From: DATHSN01 sp035464115
GTDB taxonomy: Bacteria; Actinomycetota; Acidimicrobiia; Acidimicrobiales; SKKL01
Direction: 5' to 3'
DNA: 28,597 nt
Assembly (NCBI GenBank): GCA_035464115.1
Contig: DATHSN010000083.1
Location: 1 to 28,597, forward strand
A program made the position numbers and the translations under genes. The notes under the pieces were generated by a model, which saw nothing but the letters and a program-made list of their open reading frames with translations, searched no databases and had not been told where the DNA came from. Below are positions 21,761 to 28,597 of the stretch, piece by piece (the first letter of the stretch is position 1; each line of letters begins with the position of its first letter).

Positions 21761-23101
21761 GTGTCCCGACGCGCGCTCCCACATCCCGACACCGTCCGCC
21801 CACGGCTCCAGTGGCGACCCCGCCGTGCCGATGAGCGATGTGTGAGCTCTTCGCGCCGCGCTCGGTCACTCGCCGCCGTGCTGGTCGCCGTGGCCGCGGT
21901 CGTGGCGTCGGTGGTGGCGCCCGCCGGGGCCGACACCGCCGACGAGCTCGCCGCCGCCCAGGCCGAGCTCAACGCCCTCGCTGCCGAGATCGGGGCCATC
22001 GAGACCGACCTGGCGCTGCTCGAGCCCGAGATCGCCCGGCTCGAGGCCGAGTCCGCCGAGGTGCGGGCCCAGCTCGAGGCCCTCACCGTCGAGGTCCGCG
22101 AGCTGGCCGTGCGCCGCTACGTGCTGTTGGGCGTCCCGCCCACGCCGCTCGACGACGACCCGCTCTCCGCCGCCCGGGCCGACGCGCTGGTCGGTGCCGT
22201 GCACGACGACGCCCGTGCCACCTTCGACGCGCACGCCCGCACCAGCGAGGCCCTCGACGCGGCGTCGGGTGCGCTCGCCGACCGCCAGCGCGACCAGGAC
22301 GACGCCCGCGCCCGGCTGGTGCAGCGCCTCGCCGACCTCGACGTCGAGCTGGCCCGGCTCACCGCGCTGCGCGCCGCCGAGGCGGAGGCTGCAGCCGAGG
22401 CCGCCCGCCAGGCCGAGCTCGCCGCCGCGGCGGCTGCCGCCGAGGCGGCCGCGCCCGCCGCCGACGCACCGGTGGGCGGCGCCGACGGCGAGGACCCCAC
22501 CACGACCGCGCCGCCGCGGACCGACCGTCCGACGTCGGCCACCACGCCGCCGTCCTCGTCCTCCTCGTCCTCCACGACCTCGACGAGCACCGCCTCGACG
22601 AGCACATCGACCAGCACCACGTCGACGACCACCACCACGTCGACGACCACCACCAGCACCACCGTCGCCCCCACCACGACCACCACCACGGCGCCCCCGC
22701 CCGCGCCGACGGCGGGCGCGATCCTGTGCCCGGTGAGCGGGGTCTCGGCGTTCAGCGACACGTGGGGGGCGCCCCGCTCGGGTGGCCGGACCCACAAGGG
22801 CGTCGACATGCTCGCGGCCATCGGCACGCCCGCCGTCGCCCCGGTGAGCGGCACGGTCGAGCACCGCTTCAACAGCCTGGGCGGCTACTCGTACCACCTC
22901 CGCGGTGACGACGGGCACTACTACTACGGCACCCACCTGAGAGGCTACGGCCAGGGCGGCCGGGTCGCGGCGGGCACCGTCATCGGCTACGTCGGCGACT
23001 CCGGCAACGCCGCCGGCATCCCCCACCTGCACTTCGAGATCCACCCCAACGGCGGTGCGGCCATCAACCCGTACCCCGCGGTGAAGGCGGCCTGCGGCTG
23101 A
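21761..23101 (+). CDS. Secreted M23 (LytM/EnvC-type) peptidoglycan peptidase with coiled coil and Ser/Thr-rich linker
   Basis: This 446-residue exported protein has an unusually long basic N-region, then a hydrophobic signal segment at about 37-56 (LAAVLVAVAAVVASVVAPAG). A long Ala/Glu/Leu-rich coiled coil spans about 58-240, followed by a low-complexity Ser/Thr linker (about 250-320) and a C-terminal M23 domain. Zinc ligands of an active LytM enzyme are present: His345 and Asp349 (HKGVD) and HLH at 422-424. It probably cleaves or regulates cleavage of cell-wall cross-links at division, as EnvC/NlpD-type proteins do. GTG 21761 is preferred because GGAGGT lies 6 nt before it. A start at GTG 21842 would give a shorter signal peptide but has no ribosome site. 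Confidence 0.88.
   Translation: MSRRALPHPDTVRPRLQWRPRRADERCVSSSRRARSLAAVLVAVAAVVASVVAPAGADTADELAAAQAELNALAAEIGAIETDLALLEPEIARLEAESAEVRAQLEALTVEVRELAVRRYVLLGVPPTPLDDDPLSAARADALVGAVHDDARATFDAHARTSEALDAASGALADRQRDQDDARARLVQRLADLDVELARLTALRAAEAEAAAEAARQAELAAAAAAAEAAAPAADAPVGGADGEDPTTTAPPRTDRPTSATTPPSSSSSSSTTSTSTASTSTSTSTTSTTTTTSTTTTSTTVAPTTTTTTAPPPAPTAGAILCPVSGVSAFSDTWGAPRSGGRTHKGVDMLAAIGTPAVAPVSGTVEHRFNSLGGYSYHLRGDDGHYYYGTHLRGYGQGGRVAAGTVIGYVGDSGNAAGIPHLHFEIHPNGGAAINPYPAVKAACG
22619..22654 (+). repeat. Two 18-bp tandem copies in the Ser/Thr linker
   Basis: Two exact copies of ACGTCGACGACCACCACC lie in tandem within a longer Thr/Ser-codon-rich tract (about 22500-22695). The unit is a multiple of three, so copy-number change would alter linker length without shifting the frame. 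Confidence 0.85.
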
Positions 23102-23143
23102 GCCGGTCGGGCGCCGTCCGTCGGTCCCGAACCGCGACCGCCC

Positions 23144-23149
23144 TACCAT
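23144..23149 (+). promoter_or_regulatory. -10 box of a leaderless promoter (M20 peptidase)
   Basis: TACCAT is followed by 8 nt and the ATG at 23158, with no Shine-Dalgarno. Confidence 0.55.
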
Positions 23150-23157
23150 CGGCGGCG

Positions 23158-24594
23158 ATGGCCATCACCGCACCGGACCCCGCCCGCCTCCTCGAGCTGT
23201 CGCACGCGGCGTGGGACGACGAGATCGTCCCCGCGCTCACCGACTACATCCGGATCCCCGCCAAGTCGAAGGCGTTCGACGCCGACTGGGAGGCCCACGG
23301 CCACCTCGACGCCGCCGTCGAGCTGATCCGGGCCTGGTGCGCGGCCCGTCCGATCGAGGGCCTCACCGTCGAGGTCGTCCGCCTGCCCGGGCTCACCCCG
23401 GTGATCCTCATGGAGGTGCCCGCCACCGCCGGGTCGGGCGCCGTCACCGACGACACCGTCCTGCTCTACGGCCACCTCGACAAGCAGCCCGAGATGGTCG
23501 GGTGGCGCGACGGCCTCGGCCCGTGGACGCCCGTGCGCGACGGCGACCGGCTCTACGGCCGGGGCGGGGCCGACGACGGCTACGCCGCGTTCGCCGCGCT
23601 CACCGCCATCGAGTCGCTGCAACGGGTCGGCGCGCCCCACGGCCGGTGCGTGGTCCTGGTCGAGGCCAGCGAGGAGAGCGGCAGCCCCGACCTGCCGGCC
23701 TACGTCGAGGCCCTCGCCGCCCGCATCGGCGACCCGTCGCTCGTCGTCTGCCTCGACTCGAGCTGCGCCACCTGGGACCGCCTGTGGGTCACCACCTCGC
23801 TGCGGGGCCTGGCCAGCGGCACCCTCGACGTCGAGGTCCTGCGCCACGGCGTGCACTCGGGTGCGGCCAGCGGCGTGGTGCCGTCGAGCTTCCGCATCCT
23901 GCGTCGCCTGCTCGACCGCATCGAGGACCCCGACACCGGCGAGATCCTCGTCCCCGAGCTCCACGTCGAGCTCGACGACGACATCGTCGCCCGGGCGCGG
24001 GCCACCGCCGACGAGCTGGGCGACGCGCTGCTGCGCTGGCCGTTCGCGGGCGGCACGCAGCCCATGGCCGACGATCCCCTGGAGGCGCTGCTCAACCGGA
24101 CGTGGCGGCCCACGCTGTCGACGGTGGGCATCGACGGGGTGCCGTCGATCGCCGACGGCGGCAACGTGCTGCGCCCCCACACCGCGGCGTCGCTGTCGTT
24201 CCGGCTGCCGCCGACGTGCGACCCCGACGCGGCCGCCGCCGCCCTCGCCGCCCGGCTCACCGCCGACCCGCCCCACGGCGCGGTCGTGCGCTTCGACGTG
24301 CACGAGACCGCCCCCGGGTGGTCGGCCCCGCCCCTCGCCCCGTGGCTCGCCGATGCGCTCGACGCGGCATCGGAGGCCACCTTCGGGGGCCCGGCCCGCT
24401 TCACCGGCGAGGGCGGGTCGATCCCGTTCATGGGCATGTTGGGCGAGCGCTTCCCCGCCGCCCAGTTCGTGGTCACCGGCCTGCTCGGCCCCGGCTCCAA
24501 CGCCCACGGCCCCAACGAGTTCGTCGACATCCCCACCGGCCGGCGACTCACCGCCGCGGTGTCGTCGCTGTTGCACGCCCACGCCACCCGCTGA
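23158..24594 (+). CDS. M20-family metallopeptidase (dipeptidase-like)
   Basis: This 478-residue cytosolic zinc hydrolase belongs to the M20/M25/M40 group. Metal and catalytic residues are visible: His106 and Asp108 (YGHLDKQPE), the bridging Asp at 139 (GRGGADDGY), the general-base Glu pair 172-173 (EASEESGS), and a late His in NAHGPNEF. The dimerisation (lid) domain lies in the middle, beginning around LRGLASGTLDVEVLRHGVHSG. The sequence is close to the carnosinase/CNDP-like dipeptidase branch; substrates would be dipeptides or related amides. The ATG at 23158 follows TACCAT by 8 nt. It is convergent with the acyl-CoA dehydrogenase gene across a 57-nt gap that contains only the 10-bp palindrome GACCCGGGTC (24644-24653). 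Confidence 0.92.
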   Translation: MAITAPDPARLLELSHAAWDDEIVPALTDYIRIPAKSKAFDADWEAHGHLDAAVELIRAWCAARPIEGLTVEVVRLPGLTPVILMEVPATAGSGAVTDDTVLLYGHLDKQPEMVGWRDGLGPWTPVRDGDRLYGRGGADDGYAAFAALTAIESLQRVGAPHGRCVVLVEASEESGSPDLPAYVEALAARIGDPSLVVCLDSSCATWDRLWVTTSLRGLASGTLDVEVLRHGVHSGAASGVVPSSFRILRRLLDRIEDPDTGEILVPELHVELDDDIVARARATADELGDALLRWPFAGGTQPMADDPLEALLNRTWRPTLSTVGIDGVPSIADGGNVLRPHTAASLSFRLPPTCDPDAAAAALAARLTADPPHGAVVRFDVHETAPGWSAPPLAPWLADALDAASEATFGGPARFTGEGGSIPFMGMLGERFPAAQFVVTGLLGPGSNAHGPNEFVDIPTGRRLTAAVSSLLHAHATR

Positions 24595-24651
24595 CCGGCG
24601 CATCCGACGGCGGACGGCACGAGGGTCCGGCCGGGGAGGAGCCGACCCGGG

Positions 24652-25893
24652 TCAGCTCGTCGAGGTTCCCGAGCCGCGCACCTCGCGGAAGGGGACCGTG
24701 CGGTCGGTCTCGGGCTCGCGGGGCAGGCCGAGGATCCGTTCGCCGATGATGTTGCGCTGGATCTGGTCGGTGCCGCCACCGATCGAGAAGAAGTAGGCGT
24801 TCTGCTGGGAGTAGTTGTGGTCGCGTGCGACGGGGTGGTCGTCGCCGTCGAGCGTGGCCTCCATGCCGAGCAGGTGACCCTCGGCCCGCCCGGCCCGGTG
24901 CAGCAGCTGGGCCAGCGCCAGCTTGCCGAGCGAGGCGACCGGCGACGAGCCGTCGGCCTTCATCTGGGCCTTGGCCCGCTCACCGTTCCAGTCGTTCACC
25001 GAGCGGTCGGCGAGCAGCGCGGTGAGCTCCTGGCGCACCACCGGGTCGTCGGCCCGCCCGACGGCGCGGGCCCGGTCGACCAGCGACACGTCGGGGGTGG
25101 GGATGTGGCCGTGGGCCTTGGCGGTGGCGCCCTCGGCCGCCTCCGACGCGGCCCGCTGGTCGGACCCCTCGGTGGGCGTGGCCCGGCTGCGCCCGCTGGC
25201 CGCGGCGCCGAGCGTGACGCGCTCGTAGGCGAGGGCCGTCAGCAGCACCCCCCAGCCCTGCCCCAGCTCGCCGACGCGGTGGGAGTCGGGGACGCGGGCG
25301 TCGGTGATGAACACCTCGTTGAACCGGGCGTCGCCCGTCATCTGGCGCAGCGGCCGCACCTCGACACCGGGTTGGCGCATCGGGAACCAGAAGAAGGTGA
25401 TGCCCCGGTGCTTGGGGACGTCCCAGTCGGTGCGGGCGATGAGCATGCCGTAGTCGGCGCCCCGGGCGCCCGAGGTCCACACCTTCTGACCGTTGACGAC
25501 CCACTCGTCGCCGTCGCGCACCGCCGACGTGCGGATGGCGGCCAGGTCGGACCCGGCCCCCGGCTCGCTGTAGAGCAGGCACATGGCCACCTGGTCGAGC
25601 AGCAGGGGCCGCAGGAACCGGGCCTTGAGCTCGTCGGACCCGTGGGCGTGGAGGGTGGCGGCCCACAGGTTGTGCACGTCGCGGCCCGGTCCGGTCGCCC
25701 CGACCTCGGCGAACAGCGCCTCGACCTGGCGGGCCTCGGCGTCGGTGAGGCCCCGTCCGAGCCACTCGGGCTCCCAGCGCAGCACCGCCCAGCGGTGGTC
25801 GATGACCAGCTCGCGCCAGGTGGCGCGGTCGATGTCGGGCGACCAGTGCTCGTCGAGGAAGGCGCGGGCGTCGCGGAGGTGCTGATCGGTCAT
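24652..25893 (-). CDS. Acyl-CoA dehydrogenase
   Basis: This 413-residue flavoprotein removes hydrogens from C2-C3 of an acyl-CoA and passes electrons to electron-transfer flavoprotein. Conserved features are the FAD-contacting YSEPGAGSDLA (108-118), WVVNGQKVWTSGA (131-143) and the C-terminal GGGTDQIQRNIIGERILGLPRE. A candidate catalytic Glu is Glu224 in AYERVTLG. Residues about 232-262 are a low-complexity, Ala/Ser/Glu-rich stretch that interrupts an otherwise conserved helix and looks like a family-specific insertion. The ATG at 25893 is chosen because AGGGGA lies 5 nt upstream. A GTG five codons earlier (25908) is less likely. It starts 19 nt after the adenosine deaminase stop, so they share a transcript, although a functional link is not obvious. 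Confidence 0.92.
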   Translation of the reverse strand: MTDQHLRDARAFLDEHWSPDIDRATWRELVIDHRWAVLRWEPEWLGRGLTDAEARQVEALFAEVGATGPGRDVHNLWAATLHAHGSDELKARFLRPLLLDQVAMCLLYSEPGAGSDLAAIRTSAVRDGDEWVVNGQKVWTSGARGADYGMLIARTDWDVPKHRGITFFWFPMRQPGVEVRPLRQMTGDARFNEVFITDARVPDSHRVGELGQGWGVLLTALAYERVTLGAAASGRSRATPTEGSDQRAASEAAEGATAKAHGHIPTPDVSLVDRARAVGRADDPVVRQELTALLADRSVNDWNGERAKAQMKADGSSPVASLGKLALAQLLHRAGRAEGHLLGMEATLDGDDHPVARDHNYSQQNAYFFSIGGGTDQIQRNIIGERILGLPREPETDRTVPFREVRGSGTSTS

Positions 25894-25912
25894 GGTGGTC
25901 CCCCTCACCTGC

Positions 25913-26989
25913 TCAGTCGGCGACGAGCGCCGCGAAGCCGGGCTTGATGACGTCGTCGATGAGCGCGAGCCGCTTCTCGAACGGCCAGAACGCGCTCTTC
26001 ATGGCGTTGATGGTGAGCCAGCGGATGTCGTCCCATCCGTAGCCGAAGGCGTCGACCAGCTTGGCGAACTCCTCGGACAGCGTGACGTCGCTCATCAGCC
26101 GGTTGTCGGTGTTCACCGTGACCCGGAAGCGCAGGTCCTTGAGCAACCCGATCGGGTGGTCGGCGATGGTGTCGCACACGCCCGTGTTGACGTTCGACGT
26201 GGGGCACATCTCGAGCGGCACCCGCAGGTCGCGCACGAAGGCGGCGAGCCGACCGAGGTGGGCGACGCCCTCGGGGTCGATGGTGATGTCGTCGACGATG
26301 CGCACGCCGTGGCCGAGCCGCTCGGCGTTGCACCACTGCAACGCCTCCCAGATCGACGGCAGGCCGAACGCCTCACCGGCGTGGATGGTGATGTGGAAGT
26401 TCTCGCGCTGGACGTACTGGAAGGCGTCGAGGTGGCGGCTGGGCGGATAGCCCGCCTCCTTGCCGGCGATGTCGAAGCCGACCACCCCGCCCTCGCGGTG
26501 GCGCACGGCGAGCTCGGCGATCTCGCGGGAGTTCGCCGCGGTGCGCATGGCGGTGACGAGCGTGCCGATGGTGATGCCCCGGTCGTGGCTGCCCAGGCGG
26601 AAGCCCTCGAGCACCGCGTCGACCACCTCGTCGAGCGAGAGGCCCTGCTGGATGTGCAGCTCCGGGGCGAAGCGGACCTCGGCGTAGACGACGCCGTCGG
26701 CCGCCAGGTCCTCGGCGCACTCACGGGCCACCCGGACGAGCGCGTCGCGGGTCTGCATCACGCCGACGGTGTGCTGGAACGTGTCGAGGTAGAGGACCAG
26801 GTCCTTGCGGGCCGCGCCGAGGTGGAACCACGCCCGCAGCTCGTCGACGTCGGTGCTGGGCAGGCCCCGGTAGCCGTGGAGGTCGGCGAGCTCGATGACC
26901 GTGGCCGGTCGCAGGCCGCCGTCGAGGTGGTCGTGCAAGAGGACCTTGGGCGCCCGGCGGATGGCGTCGAGGGTGGGGCTGGAGGTCAC
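25913..26989 (-). CDS. add: Adenosine deaminase
   Basis: This 358-residue zinc enzyme deaminates adenosine and deoxyadenosine to (deoxy)inosine, feeding PunA. The metal and catalytic residues are His19 and His21 (LLHDHLDGG), His203 and Glu206 (HAGEAFG), His227 (ERLGHGVR) and Asp295 (TVNTDNRL). Length and motif order match bacterial and animal Add. The frame is open far upstream; GTG 26989 is selected because GGGAG lies 4 nt before it and the HxH motif follows about 18 residues later. A TACGCT -10 box at 27017-27022 (minus strand) would give a leader of about 20 nt. The gene is divergent from yqgE and lies upstream of an acyl-CoA dehydrogenase. Confidence 0.94.
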   Translation of the reverse strand: MTSSPTLDAIRRAPKVLLHDHLDGGLRPATVIELADLHGYRGLPSTDVDELRAWFHLGAARKDLVLYLDTFQHTVGVMQTRDALVRVARECAEDLAADGVVYAEVRFAPELHIQQGLSLDEVVDAVLEGFRLGSHDRGITIGTLVTAMRTAANSREIAELAVRHREGGVVGFDIAGKEAGYPPSRHLDAFQYVQRENFHITIHAGEAFGLPSIWEALQWCNAERLGHGVRIVDDITIDPEGVAHLGRLAAFVRDLRVPLEMCPTSNVNTGVCDTIADHPIGLLKDLRFRVTVNTDNRLMSDVTLSEEFAKLVDAFGYGWDDIRWLTINAMKSAFWPFEKRLALIDDVIKPGFAALVAD

Positions 26990-27016
26990 GTCGCTCCCTG
27001 TCGTCGTCGTGACCGG

Positions 27017-27022
27017 AGCGTA
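27017..27022 (-). promoter_or_regulatory. -10 box of the add promoter
   Basis: On the minus strand TACGCT lies 27 nt before GTG 26989, leaving room for a short leader with GGGAG. This contrasts with the leaderless promoters around it. Confidence 0.45.
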
Positions 27023-27100
27023 CCGGGGCACCCACCCCGGTCCGGAAGCCAGCCGGGCGGGGTGCCGCCGTCCGGGCGGGACGTCCGCGATCATGCGGGG

Positions 27101-27664
27101 GTGGAGCCATCGCCGCGGTCGGGTCGCCTGCTCGTCGCCACGCCGACCATCGCCGACCCGAACTTCGAGCGGTCGGTCGTGCTGGTCCTCGAGCACGACC
27201 CCGAGGGCACCCTCGGCGTGGTGCTCGACCGGCCGTCCGACGTCGAGGTCGCCGAGCTGCTCCCCACGTGGGCCGGGTTGCTCAGCGCCCCTACCGCGAT
27301 GTTCACCGGTGGACCGGTCCAGCGCGAGGCGGTGGTGGCGGTGGCGCGTCGCGCCACCGGCGCCCCCGCCGAGATCGACGGGTACCGGCCGATCACCGAC
27401 ACCCTCGGCGTGGTGGACCTCACCGGCGACCCCGCCCTGCTCGCCGCCCACCTCACCGGCATGCGGTGCTTCGCCGGCTACGCCGGGTGGACGAGCGGGC
27501 AGCTCGTAGCCGAGATCCGCGCCGGCGCCTGGTGGGTCGTCGACGGGATCGACGACGACGTCCTCGGCCGGGAGCCCGACGGGCTCTGGCGTCGGGTCCT
27601 GCGTCGTCAGCCCGGCGAGCGCGCCTGGTTCGCCACGTACCCCGCCGACCCGGTGGTCAACTGA
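27101..27664 (+). CDS. yqgE: YqgE/AlgH family protein (UPF0301)
   Basis: This 187-residue protein belongs to the widespread UPF0301/AlgH family, whose biochemical function is not established. The family signature is clear from GRLLVATPTIADPNFERSVV near the N terminus and GTLGVVLDRPS. MFTGGPVQREAVV, FAGYAGWTSGQL and a tail with WWVVDG follow. It is soluble, with no signal peptide. GTG 27101 is chosen because it begins just before the signature and is preceded by GATCAT (27089-27094) with a 6-nt spacer, a weak leaderless-type box. The frame remains open upstream only through base composition. It is divergent from add. Confidence 0.88.
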   Translation: MEPSPRSGRLLVATPTIADPNFERSVVLVLEHDPEGTLGVVLDRPSDVEVAELLPTWAGLLSAPTAMFTGGPVQREAVVAVARRATGAPAEIDGYRPITDTLGVVDLTGDPALLAAHLTGMRCFAGYAGWTSGQLVAEIRAGAWWVVDGIDDDVLGREPDGLWRRVLRRQPGERAWFATYPADPVVN

Positions 27665-27697
27665 GACGAGCGGCCCCGCCGGCCCGGTGGACACCGC

Positions 27698-27703
27698 TAC
27701 CGT
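27698..27703 (+). promoter_or_regulatory. -10 box of a leaderless promoter
   Basis: TACCGT is followed by exactly 7 nt and GTG 27711, which fixes the start of the last gene. Confidence 0.6.
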
Positions 27704-27710
27704 GCGCCCG

Positions 27711-28597
27711 GTGGAGCACCCCATCGTCACCGCCCACCGCGAGGGACGTGAGCGGATCGCCGCGCTGCTCGCCCCGCTCGGGCCCGCCGAGGCCGATCTC
27801 CCCGTGCCGGCCTGCCCCGACTGGCGGGTGCGCGACGTCGCCGCCCACCTCGCCGGCATCGCCGACGACGCGCTCCACGGCCGCCTCGACGGGGTCACCA
27901 CCGATCCCTGGACGGCCCGCCAGGTCGACGCCCGCCGCCACCGGTCACTGCCCGAGATCCTCGACGAGTGGCGCGACACCGGCCCCCGGTTCGAGGCGGC
28001 CCTCGCCGGGGGCGAGCCGTCGGTCCGGCTGATCATCGACCAGTGGAGCCACGAGCAGGATCTGCGCGGTGCGCTCGGTCGGCCCGGCGCCGGCGGCTCG
28101 GCCAGCGCCAAGCTCACCCACCAGGCGCTGCGAGCCGGCCTCCCCGGGCAGATCGCCGCCGCCGGGCTCCCCCCGCTGCGGGTCGTCACCGAGCTCGACG
28201 AGTGGGTCGCCGGCGCCGGGACCCCGGCCGCCACCCTCGTCACCACGTGGTTCGAGCTGGCCCGCACGCTGCTCGGTCGGCGCAGCCCGACCCAGATGCG
28301 GGCGCTGTCGTGGATCGGCGACCCCGATCCCTACCTCGAGGCCATCGTCATCTTCGGCCCGGCCACCGCCGACCTCGTCGAGGTCCCCCCCCCCGCCGGA
28401 TCCGCTGGCGGCCGCCTGGCCCCCTCTCGTTCTGGCGAACCTACGGTGCGGTTCCCGCACCCTCGGTTCGCCGGTTCGGGGTCGGGGCGGCGGTCGGGTT
28501 GGCCCCCTCTCGTTCTGGCGAACCTACGGTGCGGTTCCCGCACCCTCGGTTCGCCGGTTCGGGGTCGGGGCGGCGGTCGGGTTGGCCCCCTCTCGTT
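27711..28597 (+). CDS. Mycothiol-dependent maleylpyruvate isomerase-family protein (3' end not seen)
   Basis: This is a DinB-fold protein of the TIGR03083-type, mycothiol-dependent maleylpyruvate isomerase family found mainly in actinobacteria. The four-helix N-terminal domain has CPDWRVRDVAAHLAGI (35-50) with the likely metal His46. A second ligand region is IIDQWSHEQDLRGALG (108-123) with His114. The C-terminal domain shows ARTLLGRRSPTQMRALSWIG and a typical ending FGPATADLVE (215-224). Normally the protein would stop soon after. Here the frame continues through a run of ten C (28385-28394) and into an 83-bp tandem repeat that lacks stop codons in all forward frames, and leaves the window open. 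The true C terminus is therefore unknown; repeat invasion, a homopolymer error or an assembly problem could explain it. The start is GTG 27711, 7 nt after TACCGT. Confidence 0.75.
   Translation, partial: MEHPIVTAHREGRERIAALLAPLGPAEADLPVPACPDWRVRDVAAHLAGIADDALHGRLDGVTTDPWTARQVDARRHRSLPEILDEWRDTGPRFEAALAGGEPSVRLIIDQWSHEQDLRGALGRPGAGGSASAKLTHQALRAGLPGQIAAAGLPPLRVVTELDEWVAGAGTPAATLVTTWFELARTLLGRRSPTQMRALSWIGDPDPYLEAIVIFGPATADLVEVPPPAGSAGGRLAPSRSGEPTVRFPHPRFAGSGSGRRSGWPPLVLANLRCGSRTLGSPVRGRGGGRVGPLS
28385..28394 (+). repeat. C10 homopolymer near the gene end
   Basis: Ten consecutive C residues sit in the coding frame just after the conserved FGPATADLVE end of the isomerase-family gene. A length error here would change the frame, but no forward frame reaches a stop before the window ends. 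Confidence 0.9.
28417..28597 (+). repeat. 83-bp tandem repeat, each unit with a nested hairpin
   Basis: Two identical 83-bp units (28417-28499 and 28500-28582) and the first 15 bases of a third run to the window end. Each unit has an inverted repeat: GGCGAACC (28434-28441) pairs with GGTTCGCC (28465-28472), and inside it GGTGCGG pairs with CCGCACC around a TTC loop. The same structure recurs at 28517-28555. The forward strand has no stop codon in any frame. It resembles a REP-like palindromic element amplified in tandem, or an assembly loop. Confidence 0.9.

Noticed and set aside
22490..22700. Low-complexity tract as a separate repeat element
   Set aside because: It is in frame and encodes the Ser/Thr linker of the M23 protein; only the exact 18-bp tandem pair was kept.
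25892..27100. Long in-frame extension upstream of yqgE on the plus strand
   Set aside because: It is antisense to add, has no recognisable domain, and the YqgE signature starts just after GTG 27101.
28398..28415. BamHI (GGATCC) and NotI (GCGGCCGC) sites just before the tandem repeat, suggesting a cloning junction
   Set aside because: Both sites are common by chance in DNA this GC-rich, the frame reads through them, and no vector-like sequence follows.
28417..28597. CRISPR array
   Set aside because: The 83-bp units abut directly with no unique spacers and no cas genes nearby.

Overview
The window comes from a very GC-rich actinobacterium. Codon third positions are almost always G or C. One gene belongs to the mycothiol-dependent maleylpyruvate isomerase family, and many genes appear to be leaderless, with a NANNNT -10 box 6-8 nt before the start codon. 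The look is that of an Acidimicrobiia-type genome, but that assignment is inference. Genes are packed tightly, no gap exceeds 300 bases, and I saw no rRNA, tRNA, CRISPR array or transposase.

Layout. 1-3041 (+): PfkB-family adenosine/sugar kinase, MFS transporter, 2OG-Fe(II) oxygenase. 6759-3079 (-): a four-gene operon with 4-nt stop/start overlaps at all three junctions. It encodes glucose-1-phosphate cytidylyltransferase, an NAD-dependent epimerase, an RmlC-type epimerase and a SAF-domain oxidoreductase, and probably makes a CDP-linked sugar. 9359-6904 (-): unknown protein, crotonase-family protein, aldo/keto reductase. 10074-9427 (-): VOC protein. 10156-11429 (+): small unknown protein and purine nucleoside phosphorylase. 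11589-13649 (+): diguanylate cyclase. 14611-13643 (-): queuosine-salvage (DUF2419/Qng1-type) nucleosidase. 14658-16423 (+): phosphoglucomutase/phosphopentomutase, frameshifted by a 50-bp fold-back insertion. 16463-17635 (+): membrane protein. 18275-17652 (-): upp. 18319-21686 (+): deoC, an aldehyde dehydrogenase and a degenerate aldehyde dehydrogenase. 21761-24594 (+): M23 and M20 peptidases. 26989-24652 (-): adenosine deaminase and acyl-CoA dehydrogenase. 27101 to the end (+): YqgE/AlgH and a mycothiol-dependent isomerase-family gene that runs into an 83-bp tandem repeat at the right edge.

How they work together. Much of the window is a nucleoside salvage and catabolism neighbourhood. Adenosine is phosphorylated (kinase) or deaminated (Add). 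Purine nucleosides are split by PunA. The pentose-1-phosphate is isomerised by the mutase, and deoxyribose-5-phosphate is cleaved by DeoC to glyceraldehyde-3-phosphate and acetaldehyde. The adjacent aldehyde dehydrogenase pair could oxidise the acetaldehyde. Uracil is recovered by Upp, and queuine by the queuosine-type nucleosidase. The order punA - mutase - upp - add resembles the Mycobacterium tuberculosis Rv3307-Rv3313c region.

Most notable signals: the forward-reverse-forward fold-back insertion that breaks the mutase; the 83-bp tandem hairpin repeat, open in all three forward frames, where the sequence stops; the CDP-sugar operon without a recognisable CDP-glucose 4,6-dehydratase; the DeoC-linked pair that looks like a split ALDH16; and two tiny ORFs that overlap the start codon of the gene they precede.
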